From assembly GCA_035235625.1 (NCBI GenBank), contig CP141146.1:10968501-11032500 (forward strand): DNA of 64,000 bases, written 5' to 3'. The notes below the pieces were generated by a model. It had not been told where the DNA came from and did no database searches. It saw only the letters and a program-made list of their open reading frames with translations. Shown piece after piece: positions 37,579-48,884 of this stretch. The stretch's first letter is position 1. Each line of letters begins with the position of its first letter. The translations under genes were made by a program, and so were the position numbers. The stretch is from Saururus chinensis. Its lineage: Eukaryota; Streptophyta; Magnoliopsida; Piperales; Saururaceae.

Positions 37579-40500
37579 TGTCACGGCCCTGCACCCACCC
37601 GACTCGAGCCGAACCCGGTCCAAGGGACGGTCAAAGCACACAGGGGCAACATGTTGATTTAACATTGCAGAAGACTTATCCCCTCTAGCGGGTAAATTAC
37701 ACATATGGAGTTGCACACCTTTAAATCTTTGTACAAGAGAAATAAGAAAAAGTATAAAGGACTTTAAATCAGAAACAATCCTCAAGTCTCAACCCACAAC
37801 TTAGAATATTGAGCCGACAAACATGGCTCGAATTAGAAAGTCATAAACAGGTCCAAAACCACAAGGGTTACAAGAGTATGGAACAAGATCAACCATATGT
37901 AATGTTCTAACATCATTATAGAGTAAATCAGAAAACATAGTAGCCTCGAGGCATCCACGCCTACTCCAAAGCACTCACCAACCATTCCTCATACAGAGGA
38001 TCCTGGTCAACTGCATGTCGCACCATATAGCCCCAAAACAAAATACAAGAAAGTGGGGTGAGTATAAACTCAGTAAGGCTTTGAATACATCAACTGTAAA
38101 TCAGAAAAATAACCACAACATATCAAAATGGACTATTAGATCCTACATATCACATAATGTAATGTTTGGGAATTTTCTAAATTCTCGAAGTCGACTACGG
38201 GAAATTAGGATGTTGGACCCCTTAAACTTCTTGTGAGAATAACATGATCATAGGTCAGAACTGGTAGATTAAACCTATATGATTGGAAAGTAGACAGAAA
38301 GAGCTTCGAAATGCTATCAAGAATGCGCAAATTGGAGTTCGGATGAGGGAGATACAACTGTTCAAAGTTGAACATATCGTATAGGGCCTGTTTACCCGAT
38401 TTAAATGTGCAACTGGGCCGTTTAAGTCATTTTGTGGGCCCGATTATTTAAAGTTCCGAAATTGTGTTTTTTGGGCCCAATTTGGTTATTGAATTGAGGA
38501 GATTTTGGCCAAACTCATTAGGGATTAAGAACCCTAATCTCATGCCTATAAAAACACATAATTAGGGCTTTTTGGGGGGAACGGTGGAGCGAAGGAGGAG
38601 CCGCCGATGAAATTTTTTGGCGAGGCTCCGGCGAGGCTTCAGTGGTGGTGGATCGACAACAACTCGACCTCGGAGGTAAGAATTCAAGTTGTGATTAGTG
38701 AAGAATTTGTTAACTAGTTTAATTGAAATTTATGTGGATCTCTGCAATTACTGTTCACGTAATATTATGAATAGTACTTAACTTTCCCGTCACCGGAATA
38801 GCCAACGGAAAGGGGCCGCAGTGGCCCTGGCTCTGGCCACAATGACTCTTGCTCTAGCGAGGCCTTGGCAGCGGCGGCTTTGGTTGCCGCTGTGCAGGCC
38901 GTCGGATCTTTGTTTAAAAAAAAGATCTTACGGCTTCGGCCGGCCACTGGGCGGCAGCGGAGCCTGGACGGGATCGCCGCCTGGAGGCAATCCGGTGAGG
39001 CTAGCCTCCCACCCCGCCGTGGCCTCCATAGGCTAAGCCTCTGGTGGGCCACGTCGGTAGAATTTTCAGAGGCCTAGTCGGCTGTCGGGCGGTAGCAGGG
39101 CTAGGCCTGATGGGATCACCGCCTGGCGGCGACGCTGTCTGTTCTGGCCGTCACCCCGCCATGGCGGCCTGGGAGCTGCCGCCAGGGAGTCCTCACCGGA
39201 TGCGGGGAAGACAACCCGTTGCGGGTCGTCTGCCCGGGTTCGGTGACCCAAACCATGTGGTTCAAGACCCGGGCCGGGTCGGTTTAAAAAAAAAAGAGAA
39301 ATGAGGAGGGGAGTGAACCGGGTTCGGTTCATAGGGCTAAATGTGTCAAACAAATTCTAAAAAAATACTCATGGACTTGGAGAGGTTTGGGATTATTCTA
39401 ACTAAGTTTCAGCTCAGGGAAAAATCACATAGACTATAAAATGACCTTTTTACCCCTATTCATTAAATTATCGTATAATATTAATTTACCCGAATTCGAG
39501 GCTCTGGTTCAAGGGCGTATGAGTAGATTTAAAAATTGGAGAAATTTCCAGTAAGATCTTAGTGTGTTCCCTGAGTATATACCAAACCACTTAGTAAGGA
39601 AAAATCCCAATGAGTGGTTAATTGACCCTTTTGCCCCTAGGGTTTATAGTAAGCCGTTAGTCAAAACCTGGGTCGGTTAAAGGGGTTCACGACCCCGTCA
39701 CACGCCAAGAAAATTACACAGAGTCCATGAAGTCTAGTAGTACCCTTGAGCCTAATTATGTACCCATTGAATATCAATAAGGTCTTAAACCAAATGACAT
39801 AAATACCCTTTGAGTGGACCCACCCACATTCGTGTGAATGGAAGCGTAGGTCAGTTTGAGAGTGGAGCCTCCTGAGAGGATTATGACTTCAAATAAATAA
39901 AAAGGTAGTGAGATGACTAGAATGACCTAAGGGAGAGTACCATACCCTAGGTGGTAGAATTATCCTAATGCCCTTAAGGGCAATATATTTCGTTTCTGTC
40001 GAAACTAATAACCTAACCACTAAGCGTTAGGGCATGCCATAGTGACGTGGAATGGCTTCAAAATGAAGGGGTGTGACTAGCAAGTGATATGAAGACCTTG
40101 TCAGGTCATAGTGTCATGGGAAACAAAGGAAAAATCCTAATTTTTAGGGTTTAAGGCAGCGTATTACATGTGTCTGCAACCCTAGACATCAATCAACTAG
40201 GGTATTAATATGTAACTTGTGCGATATGTTAGAGTTATCTACATTATCGGGCTTGAATTCGCTGAGCCCTAGCCTTGCAAATGAGTGCAATGGGCCTCTG
40301 TTTATTGTTATAAACTTGTATGATATGTTATTTATGTTGCTTACTTTGGCGCATGCTTTTATTATTGATGCTCTGAGTTATATCAGTAACAAAGACTAAT
40401 TAAGAGATTTTGGTTGTCCTTGGTTTGGGACCTGTTCATGGAGTGAACGGGGCCCTGACATAGAATCTTACCTTGGTTAATGAACCGAGGGTGGTTTTGG

Positions 40501-42748
40501 GATGTTCTATGAGTCATGGCTCAGTGGATGAGCTATTTGTTGGGCCGATTCACAAGGTGAAGAAGACCCAAATGGTTGAGCAGATACTTGACTGGATAGA
40601 AATAATCTAGTTTAAGTTCAGATGTTTTGGGGAGTCAATGGTCATAAAGACCTGAGGCTTCTATTAATACATTAGTAATGTCTTATAAGACATTTTCTCC
40701 CAAAGTTGGGATGGTGGAGATTGTGATATGCTTCTTCATCGCCACGACAGTTTGGGTATTGACCAGAGGGTTTTTACCGCGGGTCTCCCACAAGTCTTCT
40801 AAGGACTATTTAGTATGTACAAAAAGCGGAGTTACATGAGCATCATAGAAGGCTTGTGTTTCTTGTCAATCTGTGTCCATGAGCACAGTTGGGATCCTTT
40901 TCTCCATATTCGTGGCAGGCTATTGAGAGCCATGGGGATTTGGGTCAAGCTGGTGTTAAGCAGTCTATTCCACGGTTGGAGTCCTTTGTTTGGAGATTTC
41001 TCAAGGAGCGAGTCATCTCTAAGTTATAGATTTGATAGTTTTAATTATCGAACAAGGGATGTGAGATAATTAATAACATTGTTTGATATTGTTTGTTAAT
41101 TAGACAAGTGGAACGATTAAATGACTTACTAAAATGTAGATTGGTTAAAAATACCTAAGCATTGCATGTGTAATGTTATGCTTCTTAGGATAGAGTAGTT
41201 TCAAGGTAGAACTATGTCTGGATCCGATCTTGTTGGAAACATTGGAGATGTTGTCTGATGAGTATGTAGGCAACTAACATCGGGTGATGTTGGCCCGATC
41301 CGAAAAATATTATTAAAACCTTTTGTCCTATGAAAGCTCTTCTCCTAAAGGCGGAGAGGTTCCATTGTGGTTGTGGTTGTTGTTTGGTTTGTTTTGTTAC
41401 AAGTTTTCCAGGCGACAAAGTGAGACCAAGATTGATGCATATAGGATGAAATTTCTTCGTGTCTGTAACTCCGGTACGTAAGTGTACCTTTAGCGTGAGA
41501 GTCAACTTGTTATTTATTTTTAGACTGATGACAGACTTGTACTTAGATGGATGAGCTGTTCTTTATGAATTTTCAGACATTAAATAATATCATATGATTT
41601 GATATCCGTATTTGTGAACCCCAGTTATCATGACCTGGATATTTAATCGAATGGTTTGTTTTGTATTTAAGAAGAAGAAAAAAATTCCTCGCTACTTATT
41701 GTTCGTACTATTTAAAAATGCTTTTAAAAATCCGGGTCATGACACATAATATCTCATTTCTGATTACTTCCCTTACCATAACCATATTTACTCATAAGTA
41801 ATTATTCTGCATGCAAGTATCTCAAACATACTATTCTTGGCATGAATAATCACATTATAACATACACATCCCTCCTGCATGAAGAGTGTCTCAAGCACAC
41901 CCTACACATCCATGCATACCCATTCTCCTTCCTAACATTCAACCTGCATGAGAAGTGTCTCCAACACATAATCACATCATACATATCCAATTTTCATTCA
42001 TCCATAAATCATTCACCTTGTATGATAAGTGTCTTAATTACACTATATCAAATCATGTATAATAAATCATATTCACATGTGTCACATAATCTCAATTATC
42101 CCTACACAACTTGTGTAACATAGGCATAATATTATCTCACTCAAAGAAAAAACCATTCCATTGCATAGAGCATACTCGATTTAGTTAAAAATGTCTTTTG
42201 AACGGACTAAATTGAACTCAGAATGACTGGAAACAGAAAAAATGAAGTCTCCCCCTTAGAAAAACCCTCCAGAACCTTTAAATAGGTTGTTTTCGCGGCG
42301 TTGCTAGAAACCGCAGCACGTGCATGACCTCCGTGCTTCATGGGAGTGACACTTGCGTGCGCTGCCTAGTGGGGGTCTGCCCCGCGACACGTAGGACGTG
42401 CGGCCTTTTTGTTTTATATATATACTTATCTTCAAACGCACATATCTTTCTACCCCTGACTCGGATTCGTGTGTTCTTACTACCGTTGGGCTTGTATCAA
42501 TGAGATCTATGAAACTAGACCATTTAAAGTAGTTTATCTACTCTTTTCAAGCAGTTTTCACTCATTTTGAACACTTCCCATAGTCGTAACTTTCGCTCTC
42601 GACCTCTGTTACATGTGCCATTAGATTCGCACTTCGAGCTCTACCCATATGAAGAGATTTTGTCTCTTAAAACCCCTAAAATGATCTGAATTTTCATAAT
42701 TATCCTTAACCCCTTGGGTTAGATGTAATCGGAAAATGAGTTGTTACA
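37579..42748 (-). mobile_element. Outer solo LTR (about 1.58 kb) split by a nested 3.6-kb element
   Basis: Minus orientation: it starts at 42748 as TGTAACAACTCATTTTC and ends at 37579 as GGGCCGTGACA. Its own sequence is 42748-41750 plus 38157-37579. The flanks are CTAAT (37574-37578) and CTACT (42749-42753), matching at 4 of 5. The start is homologous to the LTR at 31292 (GATTACATCTAA, then aggggttaa). U3 contains the shared block near 42430-42510. Confidence 0.75.
38158..41744 (+). mobile_element. Nested non-coding LTR-type element (3,587 bp) with perfect target duplication
   Basis: It starts TGTAATGTTTGGG, ends CCGGGTCATGACA, and is flanked by CATAA on both sides (38153-38157 and 41745-41749). 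The CCTATAAAAACAC box near 38546 and donor-like GAGGTAAG near 38674 fit an LTR in plus orientation. No gag or pol is visible. It is either a very long solo LTR or a non-coding element. The segment 41215-41330 matches part of the LTR at 31292, and about 38301-38370 carries the shared U3 block. Confidence 0.75.
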
Positions 42749-42774
42749 CTACTGTATGATGCACTGAAATAATG

Positions 42775-44200
42775 TTCAATTAAATATTTTTAAATTTTGA
42801 ATTGCAACCATATTTTGTGTTAATTCATTGTTGATTTGGGCTATTTATGTTTTGAATAGGTTAGTTGAACCTTAATTGAGTTTACATGTGTAAACAGGCT
42901 TCAACAGGATCCAACTGGAAGAGGAAGTGAAGCCCAACTACTCAAAGCTTTTTAAAAGTCAAGAATAGGATCCTAATGATCTAAACATGCATGGAATAGT
43001 TGAACATAACCTTTTGGACCCGTTGGATTTGAGATTTGCATCAAGAGAACTAAGTTAGGAAAGAAGCTTATTCTGACAGATTGACACAACCTTAGTATTT
43101 TGACCATATATTTCTATGTATAATTCAGATTGATACGATTTTGGTGGAATTGGAAAGAAGACTTACGTGGCTACATTTGTTATTTTAGGAAGAAATTCCA
43201 AATTCCGAAGATTTATAGGTCGAATCCGGCATGAAAATGAACAACTAGTAAACTAACTCGAGGCGAACACATGAAGAATATTTTTATTGGTTGTGATTGA
43301 TACACATAAGGAAAGACAATGAAGCTGATTGGATAACTAAAGGAAGATTAAAAGATACTTATTTGCTAAATAAATTATTGATTTATTTGATTGATTTGGT
43401 ATCTAATCTTTGCCAAAGAAGCAACCAATCATGCAATCAATCAGGATGCAATCTAGAGATATGATTTGACTTTTCTATTTGAAGCAACCTCTTCTACTCC
43501 TATAAATAGAGAGGTGGACGTGATAGAGGCATCATCTCCTCCTCTTTGGAGCTCTCTTCTCCTATTTTTCTTATCTTCTTTTGTATTTTTATTTTTAGCT
43601 TTATTGTAATGGCTTTCTAAGATCCCAAGCTAAGAGTAGAGGTGATTTGTAACAATCTAATGGAGTTCAATTCATGTTTCATTAATGGTTTCAAGTAAGT
43701 ATTATTTATTTGAAGTGATGTTTATTTATAATTGTTCTTTTTATTGTTTCTTTGTGATTTGGATACATAAGATGTTTGAAGGCTCTCCTTCTTGATCTTT
43801 TGTGATTTGGATACATAAAAATCTTCTAGAAACAATTATTTTTATCTCTCATCTATCCAAATCATTTTCTATCTTTATTTTTAATTTTAATGTTCATATC
43901 TTTCGGTTAGATAAAATTTTCATTCGATTCTAACTGAGATAACATGACACATGAAGAACATCATTAGATGTTATAATGATCCTTAATGACTTAGTGTTTT
44001 CTCATCTTGATTTCTTAACTCTTTATTGCCTCAATATTCTTTTACTCTTTTTTTTATTCTTAATTTTTTTTCCTCTATTTTTTTTGCAACCATTTTCTTT
44101 GTTTCACAAGGCTTTCCCTGTGGATCGACCTTGTCTACTACAATTGGTAAGTAAAGAAATCTGAAGAGCTATATGACCAAATTATTATTTTATAGTCTTG
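42775..44200 (+). mobile_element. Probable Tat/Athila-type LTR remnant
   Basis: Features seen in LTRs of that lineage appear in order: a TATTTTGACCATA block followed by GATTGATACGATTTTGGTGG and GGAAAGAAGAC (about 43098-43165), a CCTATAAATAGAGAG box near 43500, and TCCCTGTGGATCGACC near 44116. Ends and target duplication were not found. The pyrimidine-rich short ORFs here are not genes. Confidence 0.45.
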
Positions 44201-44273
44201 TTTTAGACATAACAACATTGTACCTTACTCACCTTGCATTAGCCTTCCTATTGACCAAATTACTATTTCTATA

Positions 44274-44473
44274 CTCCCTGCATTCTACATTAATAGCTCT
44301 ATTTGGTAAAAAAGTTTGTTCCATATTAATAGCTCCATTTTGTTCAATTAAGTGGTTGGGTACTTAAAAAAGAGTATAATAAGCTTATTTTCCCATATCT
44401 TAAATGTGGGTTTTACCATTCAATAAAAACCACTATTTTTTCAAATGTAGCTATTTATATTAGATGGAGGGAG
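44274..44473. mobile_element. Stowaway-type MITE (200 bp)
   Basis: CTCCCTGCATTC at the left and GATGGAGGGAG at the right are flanked by TA on both sides (44272-44273 and 44474-44475). The inner words TTAATAGCTC match the element at 10167-10316, so it is the same family. Confidence 0.8.
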
Positions 44474-45240
44474 TATTATTTACCTTGCATCAAATTATTA
44501 TAGAATTCAGTATACTAATCTCTTCACTTGATATATCTATCAATACTAACTAAGATAGAGTACTGGTAAAAATTTCTCTTTATTCTCAACAGTTAACAAA
44601 ACATAAGCTGAGAATTTTTGTAGAGTACTTAAGCTTCAATTCCATATAAACGAGTAGAACACACATCTCAAATCACTTGCAATTCACACACTTAGTGACA
44701 AACACAAATAAACATACAAAGAGGCCACCAAAGGCATTAGAACTAATCCAAGTAGTGATCCTTCACCAATTTATGAATTAGAAGCTCTAAGAAGTAAGTC
44801 CGATTAAGGTTGCCTAGAGAAAAAAACATGGAATATAATGTAGGAGATGCATACACTAAAGAAGATATGTCCCTTTCTCATCATATTTTTTTTAAATATT
44901 TTTATTTTAGTCTCATCATGTATAGAACATTGCAATTTAATTTGCATACGGGCTTTGTATTAATTAGGCTTTTCCAGAGTGTCAACTTTTCAAAAATTAC
45001 TCACCATTGTAATTGCTCATTTGTCAATTAGATAGAGTATTGGCTTTATCTATTTTTCTCATGCCCATTTCTCTTCTTATATATATATATATATAAGGAG
45101 AAAGAAAAATATAACTAAAATGGGCAAAATTTTTTTAAAATTTTTTAAAATAGTTAGCAGGTACCAAAGGAGAAAATCAGTTTAATATCTACCTTACCCA
45201 AATTGGGCCACTTGTATTACCCATAACACCCACGCTATCG
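44474..45240. other. Intergenic, with a short TA microsatellite hairpin
   Basis: No gene is seen. At about 45065-45105, ctccttat-like arms flank an (AT)n tract and can form a hairpin. The rest is unremarkable AT-rich DNA. Confidence 0.4.
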
Positions 45241-45279
45241 CAACAAACCATCACAACCACCATCATTCACTATCGCAAC

Positions 45280-45660
45280 CACCTTCCTGGTCAGAACTCA
45301 GATTTGGTAATGGCTTGGCACTGTCAGACCTTGCATGGCACGACCTAGTGGGTTAGCCACTGCATACATCATCACAACCACCATTGTACGTCGTCGCAAC
45401 TATCACTGTTCATAGTCCAAACACCCTACTGGTCGGGCTTGCCCAGATTTGGCCATGCCCTTGCACGGTTGGACCTTGCATGGCACAACCTAACAGACCG
45501 GTTGTCATTGTACATCATCACAACCATTGTCGTATGTTGTCACGAACACTCTACTAGTCAGGCATTACCATATTTGGTCATGGTCTGGTGCAACCAAACC
45601 TTGCATGGCACGGCCTGGCAAGCCGGTCTCCATCGTACATCATTGCAACCCCCATCCAAT
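45280..45660. repeat. Three degenerate tandem units (about 125-145 bp)
   Basis: The word ttgcatggca recurs at 45331, about 45476 and 45601. Around it the same order repeats: tggtcagg/gggc, gatttggtcatgg, ttgcatggcacggcc, catcatcacaaccaccat. The overlapping ORFs in several frames follow from this repeat and are not called as genes. Confidence 0.6.
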
Positions 45661-46099
45661 GGCACGTTGTTCATCTTCACATCCTACTGCACCACCGCGG
45701 GCTATCACTCGTGGTGCAAGGACACCAGTGCCTATGCTACCCCTACTATCACCTCCAATCGGCATCACCACCCTAGTCGCCTCATGTTTGCGATGAGCTC
45801 CTTCGGGATGCCGCCACTTTAGATGGGGCCATGCGGTTCCACCACTCACCACCTCCATCTCTGCCCGGAACTCATGCTTCCCTTCCGCCTCTCCCTTTGA
45901 AGCTTTTTCACCGCCTCAGGTCCACAACGAGCTTCTTCGGGCTGCCATCACCACAAAGAAACCATTTTAAAAAACAACTCTCCTCAGGAAAGAGAGTTGC
46001 CAATTGGTTTTCAAAGTGTTGCTAAACGTGGAGTTTAAATGAGCCATTAATTTCTAATCGGCCAATTATAAGAGTTTTATTTACACTTTTTGTCGCCCT

Positions 46100-46450
46100 C
46101 ACTAAGAAAAGTATGCATAGTATTACCGTCGGGTCAGGTTCGGGTCAAGTTTTGTCAAACCCATACTTGATACCACTTAAACAAACTATAATTTGAACCC
46201 GACTTGACCCGAATAAACCCGACCCGGCCGAACCCAACCCGTTTAACCTGTTTAAAATAAAAAATATTTTTAAATATTTTTAAAAGTATTAAAAAATATA
46301 TAAAAAATAAAAAAAATTTATTTATAATTTTATTTTGGTCAGGTTAGGTTGGATCACCTAAAACCTGAACCTGACCCAAATAGCTATTTGGGTTGAATTT
46401 TAAAAATCCAAGTAAGTTTGATGGGTGCAAAACAATTACAATAATTTTAA
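46100..46450. repeat. GGGTC/GACCC-rich, hAT-MITE-like sequence
   Basis: Inverted clusters of cgggtcaggttcgggtc and gacccgacccgg-type words flank an AT-rich core, as in many plant non-autonomous hAT elements. No clean ends or target duplication were found. Confidence 0.35.
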
Positions 46451-46557
46451 CTTTGAACTTCTCTTACACCATAATAATGCTTATTTTTTCATAGAAAGTG
46501 CCAACTGAAGATAGAAAGCCATCATCAATAGTGTACGTTTGTGTTGCAACTCCCAGC

Positions 46558-47327
46558 CATGGAAGGCAGTATCGATACGGATGATAGTACGATGACTATG
46601 GATACGAGTACGCGCTGATGATACGCTTGGTACGTGCCGAAACAGTTGTAAACCCTTTGATACACATAAAAAAAATTATAAATAATAATATATCATTATA
46701 ATACTTCATTTAAAGTATAATGAAACCATGGAAGGCCATATTAACTGATACGAGTGCGATAAAATTAGTTCATTTTAGAACCATGCGCTACTACTTCCTC
46801 CATCATGTACAAATTATTATTCCTTCTATCCCATATTAAGTTCTATAAAATTAGTTTATTTTGAAACCAAATAAAATATTTCATATGAGTTGCATAAATA
46901 TTATGGAGAAATTTATACGTTAGATGTTTAACTAAGTGCATAATTGTAGAACACTACATTTAAAAAATATAATTATGTAAATTGTATGGATCCACTTGTA
47001 TTGATCTTATATAATTTTTTAAAAATATTTTAATATAATAAGAGCATTGTCATCTTTAAAATTTGAAGAGGTTGAGTTTGAATAGTATTTTTGTTTTTAA
47101 TAAAAAAATTAATTTTTATTTTTATTTTTTAAATATTTTTAAAAATGAAAAATAACAAAATATTAATGTATCGATATGTATCTGTATCGATACGATATAG
47201 CCAATACGGCCAATGCATATCGAAATTTCATGTGGGGGGCGTATTGCCCCCGTATCGTATTAATATCGACCGATACGGGTATGTATCGGTTGATATGCCC
47301 CCGTATCGGTCGATACAACTTTCCATG
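46558..47327. mobile_element. hAT-type MITE (770 bp) with perfect 8-bp target duplication
   Basis: The element starts CATGGAAGGCAGTATCGATAC and ends GTATCGGTCGATACAACTTTCCATG, with imperfect inverted ends. CTCCCAGC occurs on both sides (46550-46557 and 47328-47335). The ends are loaded with TATCGATAC-like palindromes; the core is AT-rich and contains a Stowaway-like fragment near 46790-46850. It is non-coding. Confidence 0.85.
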
Positions 47328-47335
47328 CTCCCAGC

Positions 47336-48880
47336 CACCAAGGTACTTAGCCTCTGCCTCTGTTTAAGCCTTCTTCACAAGAAACACCTTCTTGGCCTCC
47401 CCTTTCTACACAGTAGTAAGTTGAAGCCTTTGAGATGGAAGCAATTTGCAACTAAATTAGTCATGAAAGACATATAGAGATGACACAAAATAATCTAGTA
47501 GTTCATGAGCAGTAATATAAGCTGAATGCAATATCTGCAGATCACAATGTAAATTCACAAGAAAACAAATGGAAAATATAAAAGCACAAATATGCATTTA
47601 TTTCATTTATTGCCTTGCACAAAAGGATTGAGACTGATGTCAGCATAAGATTCCAACTTGAAAATTTTCTAGAACCTTGTTGAACATGGAAGATCATGAG
47701 GGCGGCTATCATAAAATCTTTCAAATTTTGTTAGAAACAACTATAATAATATTGCACATGAGATCCATTTATATGCACCTAGTGCATATGTGATGCGTGC
47801 GTCGGGCATTTGCTAGTTGTCGGATGATGAATCGCCCGCTCGCCCCTTGTTAAATGCCAATTGCACAATCATTGTTCGATGGCTAGTAATGCACTCAGCA
47901 TGTCTGCTCCCAAATACTACCCGACACATTTGAACTTTTTCCTTGCAACATTTATACATCCAACCTTTAAAACTAGTAGACTATTATAAGCTTTATAAAG
48001 TAAAAGATAGGCTCCTGTACCATTGTAAAATGATGTGACAATTATTTTACTTCGGTAATTATACAACCCCTACACTCATTAATCAATGTGTTTACCAATT
48101 AAATATCAACTGACTAGTCTAGAATCATCAGGAAAGCTAAAAGTCCAAGAGTTCATACAAGTGAGTTTCATTATTCAAAGGCCACAACACTTCTCTTATT
48201 ATTTGTTCAATGCTCTAAGGAGACTTCAAATCATATTCATTTTCAGCAAATTCCTTTGTGCAACATGCAGATTTCCTAGATTGTACATAAATTAATAACA
48301 TATTACTAAAAAATGTCATTAGAAAAAGTAAATTTAAATACATGAAAGCAAATAATTAATCTCAAATATTAATATCAATGAGGTACACAATTTACGATAC
48401 ATTAAGTAATAGTTAGTATATGCTAGGTTTGGGAGTTAGCATGTCAGTTTGTCAAAATCCAAGCCCTTCATATGAACCCCTTAACGTATCTCTATTTTAA
48501 AAGCTATCAATCTAGATTAATGCAGTCACTCCATAATACATAGATACCATTTATATTAAGGCCAAATTATATAGCACTACGCAGAGATATGTACATAAGT
48601 ACCTTAGTGAATATTCACATTACGCGTTGTTTGTTATATTCACCATAGTTTATTTCATCACAAACAATTCAAACCCAATCACCCACTGGAAACTTTATAA
48701 AGACAAAGTTTTTGCTTTGCATCCAAATTCACTTGGTTGCCACTATCATAATAGGTTAAAAGACAATGCAAAAGAGAAGAAAAAAAATTGACAAACTTAT
48801 ACGAATACAACATTGAATGCGGTACAATTATGCCACACAAGCACTTAAACATACTGTGCTCCACTGATCATACCGAAGCT
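47336..48880. other. Intergenic, nothing recognised
   Basis: AT-rich sequence with only short ORFs lacking family signatures. A small inverted repeat TATGCAC-CTA-GTGCATA lies near 47773. Confidence 0.4.
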
Positions 48881-48884
48881 GAGC

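Noticed and set aside
45439-45858. 127-codon ORF and its overlapping frames
   Set aside because: They run through degenerate tandem units; no domain is recognisable.
47773-47789. Short inverted repeat TATGCAC-CTA-GTGCATA
   Set aside because: Single occurrence with short arms; expected by chance in 64 kb.
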